The notes under the pieces were generated by a model. That model did no database searches. It was not told the origin of the DNA and saw only the letters and a program-made list of their open reading frames with translations. From NCBI GenBank assembly GCA_964498075.1, contig CAZCGA010000003.1, positions 42,671 to 106,670 on the forward strand: a stretch of DNA of 64,000 bases, given 5' to 3'. This document shows positions 1-8,591 of this stretch, piece by piece. Within the stretch, counting starts at the first letter, position 1. Every line of letters starts with the position of its first letter. The position numbers and the translations under genes were made by a program. Source of the DNA: CAZCGA01 sp964498075. GTDB lineage: Bacteria > Desulfobacterota > Binatia > HRBIN30.

Positions 1-85
1 AGGCTTCCTCACTAGAGTACCGAATCCAATGATTCCCGTGAGCGGTCTGACGCGTCAGCCAAACGCTCGTCTTGATCGTTTGACG

Positions 86-1252
86 CTATCTGAGATCCCT
101 CATCTGCAGCCCAAGCATGCTCGAGATGATCGAGCGTTGTATGTTGTTCGAGCCCATGCCCACCGGACCAAGTAGCGCCATGCGGATCCAGCGGTTCATG
201 TCGTTGTCTTCGAGGTACGACTGGCCGCCGAGGACTTGCATGCCCAGCTCGCAGATCTTCAGGCACATGTCGGTGCAGAAGATCTTTGCCATGGCGCCTT
301 CGAGCGAGCACGGCTTCTCCTGCGCGTGCAGCCAGGCGGCGTGATAGGTCATCTGCCGGCCCGCTTCGATGCCGATGGCCATGTCGGCGATCTGGATCTG
401 CACGGCTTGGAAGCTGCCGATGGTGCGGCCGAACTGGCGGCGCGTCTTGGCGTGCTCCAACGCCATGTCGAAGGCCTTCTGCGCGATGGCGACGTGCGAG
501 ATGGCCACCATGAGCCGCTCCATGTCGAGGCTCTTGATCATCTGCCACCAGCCTTGGTTGAGCCCGTCGGGGCCGCCCATGATCATCGACCGCGGCACGC
601 GGACGTTGTCGAAGAAGATCTCCTGCAGCGAGATCACCTTCGAGCCCATCTTCGGCATCTTGCGCAGCGTCACGCCCGGCAGCGTGCGATCGACCATGAA
701 GATGGTGATGCCGTTGTAGCGGTCGGCCTTGTTCGTCCGGGTGATCGTCATGATGTAGTCGGCGACGTCGGCGCCGGAGATGTAGTGTTTGTGGCCGTTG
801 AGGATGAAGTCGTCGCCGTCGGGTTCGCCGACCGTCTGCACCGCGGCGGCGTCGGAGCCGGCTTCCGGCTCGGTGAGCGCGAAGCAGCCCTTCATCTTGC
901 CCTGGATGATGCGTGGCAGATAGGCGCGCTTCTGCTCCTCGCTGCCGTTCGTCTTGATCATGTGGCCGGCAAAGAAGACCGGGAGCAGGTAGCAGGCCGA
1001 CGCGGCTTCGCTGCCGTAGGACAGCTCTTCGACGGTGAGGCAGAAGTCAACGGCGTCGCCGCCGATGCCGCCGTACTCCTCGGGGAAGTACACACCGAAC
1101 ACGCCGGTCTCTGCCAGCTTCGGCACCAGCTCGTGCGGATAGCGTTCCTCGCGCTCCAACTGGCGATCCAGCTCGGGTGGGCAGTTCCGCTTGATGAAGT
1201 CACGGATGGTCTGGCGGTAGGCTTCCTGTTCGGGCGTGAAGGAAAAGTCCAT
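86..1252 (-). CDS. acyl-CoA dehydrogenase, isovaleryl-CoA dehydrogenase-like active site
   Basis: FAD flavoenzyme of 388 residues that oxidises an acyl-CoA to its 2-enoyl-CoA. The start is the ATG at 1252 (MDFSFTPEQ); the frame stays open upstream but that part is Arg/Ser-rich nonsense lying over the next gene. The motif FALTEPEAGSDAA (residues 124-136) and the C-terminal four-helix domain are typical. The usual catalytic Glu in the late IYEGT motif is replaced by GMGS (Met366), but Glu245 in SLDMERLM occupies the place used by isovaleryl-CoA dehydrogenase (LDLERL), so the enzyme is probably active. First of five co-directional catabolic genes. Substrate unknown; branched or ring-linked acyl chains are possible. 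Confidence 0.9.
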   Translation of the reverse strand: MDFSFTPEQEAYRQTIRDFIKRNCPPELDRQLEREERYPHELVPKLAETGVFGVYFPEEYGGIGGDAVDFCLTVEELSYGSEAASACYLLPVFFAGHMIKTNGSEEQKRAYLPRIIQGKMKGCFALTEPEAGSDAAAVQTVGEPDGDDFILNGHKHYISGADVADYIMTITRTNKADRYNGITIFMVDRTLPGVTLRKMPKMGSKVISLQEIFFDNVRVPRSMIMGGPDGLNQGWWQMIKSLDMERLMVAISHVAIAQKAFDMALEHAKTRRQFGRTIGSFQAVQIQIADMAIGIEAGRQMTYHAAWLHAQEKPCSLEGAMAKIFCTDMCLKICELGMQVLGGQSYLEDNDMNRWIRMALLGPVGMGSNNIQRSIISSMLGLQMRDLR

Positions 1253-1262
1253 GCCTGCGCTC

Positions 1263-1682
1263 CTAGAGGCCCCGCTGGCGGGGCCGGAACTTGGGAAGGG
1301 TAACCTCGTCGGTGATCTTCTCGAAGACGACCTCGACGCGCATGCCGATGTAGATCTGGTCGTTCGGGCAGGCGACGAGGTTGGTGTGCAGCCGTGGGCC
1401 CTCGTCCAGCTCGACGATGGTGACGTTGTACGGTGCGTCGGCGTTGAAGGCGGGGTGTTGCGACTGGTGCACGAGGATCCAGCTGAACACCGTACCGCGG
1501 CCGCTGAGCTTGATCCACTCCGCGTTCTCGGAAAGACAACGCGCGCACAGCAGCGACGGCGGGAAGCGCACGTGGCCGCAATCGCCGCAGCGTTGCATGC
1601 GCAGCTCGCCGACGCGCGCCGCTTCCCAGTACGGCGCACTGTCTTCGTTCGGACGCGGTAGTGGCTTCTCGATGACGAACAT
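1263..1682 (-). CDS. DUF35 OB-fold protein with zinc ribbon (thiolase partner)
   Basis: Protein of 139 residues. The N-terminal rubredoxin-like zinc ribbon has Cys32, Cys35, Cys46 and Cys49 (CGDC...CARC), followed by an OB-fold that begins near GRGTVFSWILV. DUF35 proteins form complexes with thiolase-fold enzymes (thiolase/HMG-CoA synthase in archaea, Ltp2 aldolase in steroid side-chain degradation) and help bind CoA substrates. Here the gene lies 11 bases after the thiolase-like gene on the same strand, the usual arrangement. The ATG at 1682 is chosen because the ribbon follows directly; a longer open frame upstream runs antiparallel-style across the thiolase gene and has no homologous look. 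Confidence 0.88.
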   Translation of the reverse strand: MFVIEKPLPRPNEDSAPYWEAARVGELRMQRCGDCGHVRFPPSLLCARCLSENAEWIKLSGRGTVFSWILVHQSQHPAFNADAPYNVTIVELDEGPRLHTNLVACPNDQIYIGMRVEVVFEKITDEVTLPKFRPRQRGL

Positions 1683-1693
1683 GGTCAGGCTCC

Positions 1694-2851
1694 TTACTTC
1701 GCAAGGATGAGCGCGCTGTAGCTGACTGTCGGCGGCGCCTCGTGTGGTGCGCCGCCGTAGCCGGTAACCAGACACAGCTCGGCGTCCTTCACCTGGCGCG
1801 GGCCGCACGCGCCGCGCAGCTGGCGGACGCCCTCGCGGATATGACCGAAGCCGGAGAGATGGCCCTCGGAGATGAGGCCGCCGGCGGTGTTCGACGGCAG
1901 TGAGCCGGTCAACGACAGGTTGCCCGATGCGATGAAGTCGCCCACCTGCTCCGGCTTGCAGAAGCCGTAGGCCACCAGGTCGTGGATCACGCGCGGCGTG
2001 AACGCATCGTAGAGTTGCGCCACATCGATGTCCTCGGGCATGACGCCGGCCATGCCGAAGGCCATCTCCGCCGCCTTCTTCCCGCCCCAATGGTCGCCGT
2101 CGTTGCCGCGCGGGTGAATGATCTCAGAGGAGTGCGATTGGCCGGCGCCGAGGATGCGTGCGGCGCGTTTCGGCAGGTCGCGGGCGCGTTCCATCGAGGT
2201 GACGATGCACGCACCGCCGCCGTCGGTGTTCGGGCAACAGTCGAGCAGGCGCAGCGGCTCGGCGACCCAGCGTGAGCGCAGGTAGTCTTCGAGGGTCATG
2301 GGCTTGCGGATCTGCGCCTCGGGGTTCATCGACGCGTGCTGGCGCCAGGTGACGGCGATCTGCCCGTAGTGCTCGTCCTTGTACCCGTACTCGTGCTGCT
2401 GGCGACGCTTGATGTGGGCCATCAGCGTGATGGCGCCCACGTCACCGTATGGCACCTGGAACTCCGACCCGAACAGCTGCATGGCGACGCCCTGCGGCCA
2501 ATTCTGGGTGGCGAAGCAGCAGAGCACGGTGTGGCAGTAGCCCGCATCGATCGCCGCCATGGCGGTCTGCACCGAGCCGCACGCCGTCGCCCCGCCCATG
2601 TCCATGGTCGCCGAGAACGTCGGCTCGACGCCGAGGTACGCGGCCACCCGCGCCGCCCAGCCGTGTTGCTCGCCCATGATCGCCGGCATCATCACCAGCA
2701 CGCCATCGATCTCGTCGCGCGACACACCGGCGTCTTCGATGGTACGCTTGCTGGCTTCGATGGTGAAGCCCATCGTGCTGACGCCTTGCAGCTTGCCGAA
2801 GCGCGACGTGCCGACGCCGACGATGGCGTACTTGCCTGATAGGTTGCTCAT
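1694..2851 (-). CDS. thiolase-like protein (SCP-x/Ltp type)
   Basis: Protein of 385 residues with a thiolase fold: N-terminal half with GGATACGSVQ (residues 86-95) and C-terminal NTAGGLISEGH with His331, ending QLRGACG. It would cleave or rearrange a beta-oxidation intermediate together with the DUF35 protein downstream. In classical thiolases the nucleophilic Cys starts the CxSGxxA helix about 17 residues before a Gly; here Cys91 is only 13 residues before that Gly, so the canonical nucleophile position seems not to be Cys. This resembles Ltp-type retro-aldolases more than true thiolases. Start ATG at 2851; a GGAGTTCC stretch lies just upstream. Confidence 0.85.
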   Translation of the reverse strand: MSNLSGKYAIVGVGTSRFGKLQGVSTMGFTIEASKRTIEDAGVSRDEIDGVLVMMPAIMGEQHGWAARVAAYLGVEPTFSATMDMGGATACGSVQTAMAAIDAGYCHTVLCCFATQNWPQGVAMQLFGSEFQVPYGDVGAITLMAHIKRRQQHEYGYKDEHYGQIAVTWRQHASMNPEAQIRKPMTLEDYLRSRWVAEPLRLLDCCPNTDGGGACIVTSMERARDLPKRAARILGAGQSHSSEIIHPRGNDGDHWGGKKAAEMAFGMAGVMPEDIDVAQLYDAFTPRVIHDLVAYGFCKPEQVGDFIASGNLSLTGSLPSNTAGGLISEGHLSGFGHIREGVRQLRGACGPRQVKDAELCLVTGYGGAPHEAPPTVSYSALILAK

Positions 2852-2863
2852 GGAACTCCTCGT

Positions 2864-4651
2864 CTAGCGCGGCCCTCTCCCTGACCCTCCCCCGTGGCCG
2901 GAGATGGCCACAGGGGAGGGAATCCTTGTCCCCTCCTCTGTGAACACTTCCGTGAACGGAAGAGGGCTAGGGTGGAGGCGGTCTTCCTCTGCCAACATCG
3001 CCAGCACGCGCTCGCGCACTTCGCGGCGCTTCGCCTTCATGGCGAAGTTTTGCGGGATGGCGTCGACGAAGACGACGCGGCGCGGCGCCTTGTACGGCGC
3101 CATGTGCTGCTTGGCCCACACCACCAGCGCCTCCGCATCGATTCCCACACCGGGTTTACACACAACTGCGGCCACCGGCATCTCACCTTTCACGCCGTGG
3201 GGCACGCCGACGACGGCCACCTGGGCGACGGCGGGGTGCTCGGCGAGCTTGCGTTCAACCTCGGCCGGAAACACCGAATAGCCGCCCACCTTGATCATGT
3301 CCTTCTCGCGCGCCTGCATGTACAGCATCCGGCGGCGGCCCTCGCGTACCAGGTCGCCGGTGCGGAACCAGCCATCCTGCAATACCGTGGCGGTCTCGGC
3401 AGGGTTGTTCCAATAACCCGACATGAGACCGGGCGATTTGACGACCAGCTCACCGACCTCCCCCTTCGGCACCGCACGCCCCTGCGCGTCCACGACCCGA
3501 TACTGCACGCCACGCATGATCTTGCCCGCGGCACCGTCGCCGACGGGCGGACCCATCGCAGTCGCCAGCTGGCCGGCGGTCTCGGCCAGGCCGTAACCGC
3601 GCACAAAGCGCGGTAGCTTCGTACGCCCGAACCAACCCGGCTTCGCCGCCAGCTTGCGAAAGGTATGGATCAGCTCGTCGGGGAAGGCGTCGCCGCCGCC
3701 GCCCCACAGCTCGATCGAGCGCAGGTCGTAGCGTGCGGCGCCGGCTTCGAGGAGCATGCGGTACATGGCGGGGATGCCGGAGAACATGGTGACCTTGAGG
3801 TCTTGGATGGTCTCCAACACGCGCTGTGGATCGAAGCGGCCCATCAGCAGCATCGGCATGCCCATCACCAGCTGCAGCAGCATGGCCTGATGCCCCGAGG
3901 TGTGTGCCAGCGGCATGACCAGTAGGCTGAGGTTGTGGCGCTGCGCCGGCAGCAGCGCAACGAGCTTGCCGTATGAACGCACCGCGAACATCAGCGCCGC
4001 ATCGCTGAGCATTGCGCCCTTCGGAAAGCCGGTGGTGCCGGCGGTATAGAAGATGATGGCCAGGTCTTCCGGCGCCAACGGGGCGGCAGGAAACTCGTCC
4101 GGCATATCGGCGATCAGGTCGCGCATGCGGATGACGCCCGGCGGCACGTCCTGGCTGGTGACGACGACCCAGTCCCTTACGCCGGGGAGCTGCGCGCGAT
4201 CCTCGATGACGTTCTGAAACACCATCCGGTCGATGATGAACGTGCGCACCTCGCAGTCAGCGGCGAGGTATCGGATCTCGTCGCTGCGCAGCATGATGTT
4301 GAGCGGTACCGGCACGGCGCCCAGCCGTTGCGCCGCAAACTCGGCGAAGGCCGCCTCGACGCGATTGCCGGTCATCAACCCGACGCGTTCACCCTTGCGC
4401 ACGCCGAGCCTCTGCAACCCGTGCGCGATGCGCGCCACGAAGCGGGCGAAGTCGTTAAAGGTCAGGCAGCTCCCCTGGAAGAATGGATAGTCCAGCGGGT
4501 GATCGAGAAACAGGGCGGGACGGTCCCCGTACAGCTCCGCCAGCCGATCCGGCAACGTCGACATGCTGAGCCGCGCCGCCTCCCGGACCAAGAGCCGCCA
4601 CTTGTCGCGAAATCGCGGAACCGGCCAATTCTTTTCCAGCAGGCGGCTCAA
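2864..4651 (-). CDS. AMP-dependent acyl-CoA synthetase/ligase (FadD-like)
   Basis: ANL-superfamily enzyme that adenylates a carboxylate and transfers it to CoA, feeding the acyl-CoA pathway of its neighbours. Motifs: YTAGTTGFPKG (202-212, phosphate loop), GYGLAETAG, TGDLVREG and the hinge ARE KDMIKVGG region, and the C-terminal catalytic Lys in IPQNFAMKAKR. The start used is TTG at 4651 with GAGGT six bases upstream; an ATG at 4564 (MSTLPDRLAEL) is an alternative that loses 29 residues. The last 35 or so residues (after EEDRL) are Pro/Gly-rich and are encoded by a hairpin-forming repeat, so the tail is probably acquired and not part of the fold. Confidence 0.88.
   Translation of the reverse strand: MSRLLEKNWPVPRFRDKWRLLVREAARLSMSTLPDRLAELYGDRPALFLDHPLDYPFFQGSCLTFNDFARFVARIAHGLQRLGVRKGERVGLMTGNRVEAAFAEFAAQRLGAVPVPLNIMLRSDEIRYLAADCEVRTFIIDRMVFQNVIEDRAQLPGVRDWVVVTSQDVPPGVIRMRDLIADMPDEFPAAPLAPEDLAIIFYTAGTTGFPKGAMLSDAALMFAVRSYGKLVALLPAQRHNLSLLVMPLAHTSGHQAMLLQLVMGMPMLLMGRFDPQRVLETIQDLKVTMFSGIPAMYRMLLEAGAARYDLRSIELWGGGGDAFPDELIHTFRKLAAKPGWFGRTKLPRFVRGYGLAETAGQLATAMGPPVGDGAAGKIMRGVQYRVVDAQGRAVPKGEVGELVVKSPGLMSGYWNNPAETATVLQDGWFRTGDLVREGRRRMLYMQAREKDMIKVGGYSVFPAEVERKLAEHPAVAQVAVVGVPHGVKGEMPVAAVVCKPGVGIDAEALVVWAKQHMAPYKAPRRVVFVDAIPQNFAMKAKRREVRERVLAMLAEEDRLHPSPLPFTEVFTEEGTRIPSPVAISGHGGGSGRGPR
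2871..2985. repeat. REP-like palindromic element inside the 3' end of the ligase gene
   Basis: A purine/pyrimidine-asymmetric stretch contains a hairpin with arms 2885-2899 and 2906-2920 (CCCTCCCCCGTGGCC against GGCCACAGGGGAGGG, one mismatch, six-base loop), then a second small palindrome TTCCGTGAACGGAA near 2952. CCCTCTCCCTGACCCTCCCC on the left and AGGGCTAGGGTGGAGG on the right look like the ends of one element. It is translated as the C-terminus of the ligase. Confidence 0.6.
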
Positions 4652-4699
4652 GCGGAGACCTCAGACGAACGACAGCAGACAGATGATTCCGATCCGCCT

Positions 4700-4750
4700 G
4701 GAGTCTGTCGTCTGTTGTCTGTGAGCGTAGCGGTCTGTTGTCTGTGGTCT
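4700..4750. repeat. short direct repeat GTCTGTTGTCTGTG
   Basis: The 14-base unit occurs at 4710-4723 and 4733-4746, separated by 9 bases, in the 106-base spacer between the ligase and hydratase genes. Further GTCTGT-like units and the complementary CAGAC units (near 4661-4682) flank it. No gene or promoter is evident in the spacer. Confidence 0.5.
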
Positions 4751-4757
4751 TCCTCTC

Positions 4758-5576
4758 TCATCTCCCCTTCCACACGGGCTCACGCTTCTCCTGGAAGGCG
4801 TGGATGCCTTCCATCGCGTCCTCGGTGGAGAAGACCTCGCCGGCGTAGATCATCTCCTGATCGAGGGCTTCCTTCAGCGGAAGGCCGAGTCCCTTCACCA
4901 CCGACTCCTTCACCTTGCGCACCGCCAGCGGGCCGTTCTTGCAGATCAGCTCGGCGTAGCGGATCGCCGTCGGCATCAGGTCCTTCAGCGGCACCACCTC
5001 GTTGACGATGCCGTAGTGATACGCCTTCTGGGCGCTGATCGGCTCGGCCGTCAGCAAGATCTCCATCGCCCACGGGAACGGAATCTGGCGCGGCAGCTTG
5101 GTGGTGGAGCCGCCGCCGGGAAACAGCCCGCGGCGCGGCTCGCCGATGCCGAAGGCGGCATGGTCGGCGGCGATACGGAGGTCCGTGCCCTGCAGCATCT
5201 CCATGCCGCCGGCGATGCAGAAGCCGTTGACCGCAGCGATGATCGGTTTGTAGATGTCGACGTCGCGCAGCACCGCGACCAGCGAGGCGTTGACCGGGAA
5301 GTCCTGCCCGAGCGTCTGCGCGTCACTGATAGCGGACAGCGCACCGATGTTCTGCGTCACCATCGGGATGAACTCCTTCAAGTCCCCGCCGGCACAGAAG
5401 GCTTTGTCGCCGGCGCCGGTGATGATGGCCACCCACAGATCGGGATCGTCGCGGAAGTCGAGCCATGCCTTGGCGAGCAGGCCGAACGCCTCGAAGTTGA
5501 GCGCATTGCGCAGCTCCGGCCGATTGATGGTGATGAAGGCGATCCGCCCTCGCTTCTCGTACAGAATTGGTGGCAT
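4758..5576 (-). CDS. enoyl-CoA hydratase/isomerase (crotonase family)
   Basis: Protein of 272 residues. FCAGGDLKEF (60-69) supplies part of the oxyanion hole, and the two catalytic glutamates of true hydratases are kept: Glu126 (AGGMEML) and Glu146 (FGIGEPRRG), so hydration of a 2-enoyl-CoA is the likely reaction, the step after the acyl-CoA dehydrogenase of the same cluster. The start is the ATG at 5576 (MPPILYEKRG) with GGGAG about six bases upstream; the longer frame from 5636 adds a Lys/Arg-rich stretch without homology. First gene of the leftward catabolic set; a shared divergent promoter region lies at 5577-5778. Confidence 0.9.
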   Translation of the reverse strand: MPPILYEKRGRIAFITINRPELRNALNFEAFGLLAKAWLDFRDDPDLWVAIITGAGDKAFCAGGDLKEFIPMVTQNIGALSAISDAQTLGQDFPVNASLVAVLRDVDIYKPIIAAVNGFCIAGGMEMLQGTDLRIAADHAAFGIGEPRRGLFPGGGSTTKLPRQIPFPWAMEILLTAEPISAQKAYHYGIVNEVVPLKDLMPTAIRYAELICKNGPLAVRKVKESVVKGLGLPLKEALDQEMIYAGEVFSTEDAMEGIHAFQEKREPVWKGR

Positions 5577-5685
5577 ACCACTCCCTCGAACGCGCCGCCG
5601 TTCAATCAATCGTTTGAATCGTTTGCTTGAATGCAAGATCGACGGCGCGAAGTCAAGGCGGGCGGCACCGGGCCACCGAAAACGC

Positions 5686-5715
5686 TTGACAGTTTCCAGC
5701 TGTGGGGACTAAAAG
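5686..5715 (+). promoter_or_regulatory. possible sigma70-type promoter for the DUF1302 gene
   Basis: TTGACA at 5686-5691, then 18 bases, then TAAAAG (4 of 6 matches to the -10 box) at 5710-5715, about 64 bases upstream of the ATG at 5779. The -35 box is perfect and the -10 box weak. Confidence 0.4.
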
Positions 5716-5778
5716 CCCGTCGGGTCAATCAACTGATCCAACAGTGCCGGGCTCGCTGGCAGCGAAAGGGGGACGAGT

Positions 5779-7602
5779 ATGAGGCGGATGCAGACCTTTG
5801 GCGGACGGTGGTGGGCGCTCGCGGTGCTGCTGAGCTGCGGGCTCGCTCGAACGGCGCTGGGAATCTTCCTCGACGAGGACCAGAACTTCTCGCTGCGGGC
5901 GCGCATCTACAGCCAGGCGAGCATTCGCACCGAGAACTCTCAGGTTGACACCGTCCCGAGCACGAAAGCGGGACAGCTCATCCAGCACCGCAACTACTAC
6001 AACCCGGAGTTGGACGCCAAGTTGAGCCCGTACACCAAGTGGATGAAGGGTACATTTCTCGATGTCGTGGCGCCGGACGACTTCGGCTTCCGCCTCGCCG
6101 CCTGGGGCTTCTACGACGGCATCTACGACTACGGGAGCAGGCAGTTCCACAACACGGCGCGCCTCGTCAACAGCACGTTTCCGGACGTGCTCAAGTTCAA
6201 CGAAGGCCATGCCTTCATTCTCGAAGGACCGAAGTTCAACTGCCAGCGGCGCATCGGCAGGAATCGTGTCTGTGTCAACGCGGCTGGGCAGGGTAGCTCT
6301 ATTAGCGATATATTTCCTGGAGCCGAGGTACAGAATCCGCACGACATCTACGCCAGCCAGCACCGAGTCAACGAGTTGTATCTCAACTACACCAAGGGCC
6401 CGCTGTTCGTCCGCGTCGGCAAGCAGAGCATCTCGTGGGGTGAGTCCGACACCATTGCCCTGCTCGACCAGAACAACCCCTTCGATTTGACGCTCGGCGC
6501 ACCGGGGTTCTTTGAAGACCTCGACGAGGCTCGCATCCCGCTGTGGACCGTGCGTACGAGCCTGACTCTGTTCGACACTTTGGGCCCACTGTCCAGTGGT
6601 TTCGTCGAAGCCTATTGGGTGCCGGGCCAACTTGACGTCAACACCGGCATCCTCCCCGTACTGACCGCGAGCCCGTACTCGCCCCGCGGCGTCGATCCGC
6701 AGCAGACTGCCAATGAGCTAAGCGCCGGCGTGCTGCCAGTGCAGTTCGTGTTGTTGGACCGCATCCCGACGCGGAGCTTCCAAAACAGCCGCTACGGCTT
6801 CCGGGTGCAGGCGATCGTGGCGCGCAACTACACCGTCAGCGCCTGGTACTACACGCACTTTCCGAGCGCGCCGGTGCCACAAGGCCTCGGGCTAACCAGG
6901 ACAAACACACAATTCCCCCCTGTGCCCGGTACTCCTCCCGAATTCGTTCAGCTGACCACGGTACAGACCGTGCACGACTTGGTCTCGGTGATCGGTGCTT
7001 CCAACACGTTCTTTCTGGAACCGCTCGACGGCATCGTGCGCATGGAGCTGGAGTACTTCGACAACGAGCCCGGGTTCATCCCGTGCATCAACCTGAACAT
7101 TTGCAAGGATCCAAGTTCGTTGGATCCGATCACCAAGCCCGGCTCTGTGCCACGGGCGGACATCTTCCGTGGGGAGCTGGGCTTCGACCGCTTCTTCTTC
7201 TTCCGTCCGCTCAACCCGACCAACAGCTTCGTGCTAGTCACGGCGTTGGTAGGTACGTACAACCTGGACGAGACCTCACAGAAGGACTTCCGTTTTGACG
7301 GGCAGCGCAAGCCCGGCACGACGGGCAGAACCGAGGATGATTTCGTCCAGCTGAACAAGGTTGAGGCGTTCGGCCAGATCACGGTACAGACCGACTATAT
7401 GCACGGGCGCCTGCAGCCGCGGCTGACGGTCATCGGCAGCGCGCGCGGCACTTGGGCCGTGCTCCCGACCGTGACCTACCGATGGACCGACTGGCTCCTG
7501 TTTGGCTTCACTTACGCCAACATCGGTGGCGACTATCAGTCGCTGGGGTTCTTCCGCGACCGCTCCCAAGTCAGCTTCCGGGCGACCTATCAGCTGAACT
7601 GA
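5779..7602 (+). CDS. DUF1302-family outer-membrane protein
   Basis: Protein of 607 residues with a Sec signal peptide (RR, then a hydrophobic core WWALAVLLSCGLARTALG). The mature part has alternating aromatic/polar strands, segments such as YLNYTKGPLFVRVGKQSISWGESD and repeated FRVQ/YTVSAWYY strands typical of the DUF1302 beta-barrel family, which is often found beside acyl-CoA, steroid or hydrocarbon catabolism genes and is thought to help uptake of hydrophobic substrates. The start ATG at 5779 is preceded by GGGGGA. It is divergent from the five catabolic genes, consistent with a substrate-import role (inference). The stop is 5 bases from the convergent rmd gene. Confidence 0.85.
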   Translation: MRRMQTFGGRWWALAVLLSCGLARTALGIFLDEDQNFSLRARIYSQASIRTENSQVDTVPSTKAGQLIQHRNYYNPELDAKLSPYTKWMKGTFLDVVAPDDFGFRLAAWGFYDGIYDYGSRQFHNTARLVNSTFPDVLKFNEGHAFILEGPKFNCQRRIGRNRVCVNAAGQGSSISDIFPGAEVQNPHDIYASQHRVNELYLNYTKGPLFVRVGKQSISWGESDTIALLDQNNPFDLTLGAPGFFEDLDEARIPLWTVRTSLTLFDTLGPLSSGFVEAYWVPGQLDVNTGILPVLTASPYSPRGVDPQQTANELSAGVLPVQFVLLDRIPTRSFQNSRYGFRVQAIVARNYTVSAWYYTHFPSAPVPQGLGLTRTNTQFPPVPGTPPEFVQLTTVQTVHDLVSVIGASNTFFLEPLDGIVRMELEYFDNEPGFIPCINLNICKDPSSLDPITKPGSVPRADIFRGELGFDRFFFFRPLNPTNSFVLVTALVGTYNLDETSQKDFRFDGQRKPGTTGRTEDDFVQLNKVEAFGQITVQTDYMHGRLQPRLTVIGSARGTWAVLPTVTYRWTDWLLFGFTYANIGGDYQSLGFFRDRSQVSFRATYQLN

Positions 7603-7607
7603 GGCCC

Positions 7608-8570
7608 TCAGGAAAGACGCGTGCGCCAGTCCTGAAGCAGATCGCGCAGCGTCTGTTCCCATTCAATGGCCGGCGCCCAACCGGTGGCGCGTCGCAGCTT
7701 GGCAGCGCAGCCGATGAGCACCGGAACGTCGACGGGGCGCTGGCGCTCCGGCCGGACGACCACAGCCACGCGGAGGCCGCTCACACGGATCAGCGTATCG
7801 AGAACGTCTCGGATCGTCCGGCCCGTACCACTGCACACATTGTACGCTTCGCCCGCGGCCCCCACCTGCCGGGTGAGCGCGTAGGCGCGGACGACGTCGC
7901 GCACGTCGCTGAAGTCGCGCACCGCGTCGAGATTGCCCACGTCCACCTGTGCGGGCCGCGTGCCGCGCTCCACCTCGATGAGCTGGCGCGCGAAGTCGGA
8001 GCAGACGAATTGTGCAGCCTGCCCCGGTCCGGTGTGGTTGAACGCGCGCACGCGGACAACATCGAGCCCGTGGGCGCGCGACCACTGAAAGGCTGCGAGA
8101 TCTGCAGCGGCTTTGCTCACGGCGTAGGGGCTGAGCGGGCGAAAGAGATGCGTTTCGGCGACCGGCAGCTCGTCCGGCGGCACCTGCCCGTACGCATCGC
8201 TCGAACCGACCCACACGATGCGGCAAGCAGCCGCGGCGTCGCGCAGCGCCGCAAAGAGGTTGAGGCTGCCGAGCAGGTTGGTCCGATACACGGCCTCCGG
8301 ATCGTTGAACGAGGCGGCGACGCTGGTGATCGCGGCGAGGTGGAACACCCCATCCGGCCGCAGGTGGCGCACCAGGTTCGTCAGCGCAGGGCGGTCGTTG
8401 ATGTCGACAGCAAAGAGATGGTCCGGCGGCAGATGCGGAATGGCAACCCGCCGCTCAGGTGCACGTGGAGCGTGCCGTGTGGTCCCGAAGACCTCGTGGC
8501 CATCCGCCCGCAGGCGCTCCACCAAGTGCCGGCCGGCGAATCCAGTAGCGCCGGTGATCAGGCAGCGCAT
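7608..8570 (-). CDS. rmd: GDP-4-dehydro-6-deoxy-D-mannose reductase-like epimerase
   Basis: Extended short-chain dehydrogenase of 320 residues: NAD(P)-binding GATGFAG at residues 7-13, active-site VGSSDAYG and YAVSK. Together with GDP-mannose 4,6-dehydratase directly upstream it would convert GDP-4-keto-6-deoxymannose to GDP-D-rhamnose for surface polysaccharide. The reductase assignment rests mainly on the gmd neighbour; other 4-ketoreductases or C4 epimerases of the same pool are possible. It lies 21 bases after gmd on the same strand. Confidence 0.78.
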   Translation of the reverse strand: MRCLITGATGFAGRHLVERLRADGHEVFGTTRHAPRAPERRVAIPHLPPDHLFAVDINDRPALTNLVRHLRPDGVFHLAAITSVAASFNDPEAVYRTNLLGSLNLFAALRDAAAACRIVWVGSSDAYGQVPPDELPVAETHLFRPLSPYAVSKAAADLAAFQWSRAHGLDVVRVRAFNHTGPGQAAQFVCSDFARQLIEVERGTRPAQVDVGNLDAVRDFSDVRDVVRAYALTRQVGAAGEAYNVCSGTGRTIRDVLDTLIRVSGLRVAVVVRPERQRPVDVPVLIGCAAKLRRATGWAPAIEWEQTLRDLLQDWRTRLS

Positions 8571-8591
8571 CCACTCTTTTCCCCCGCGCGC

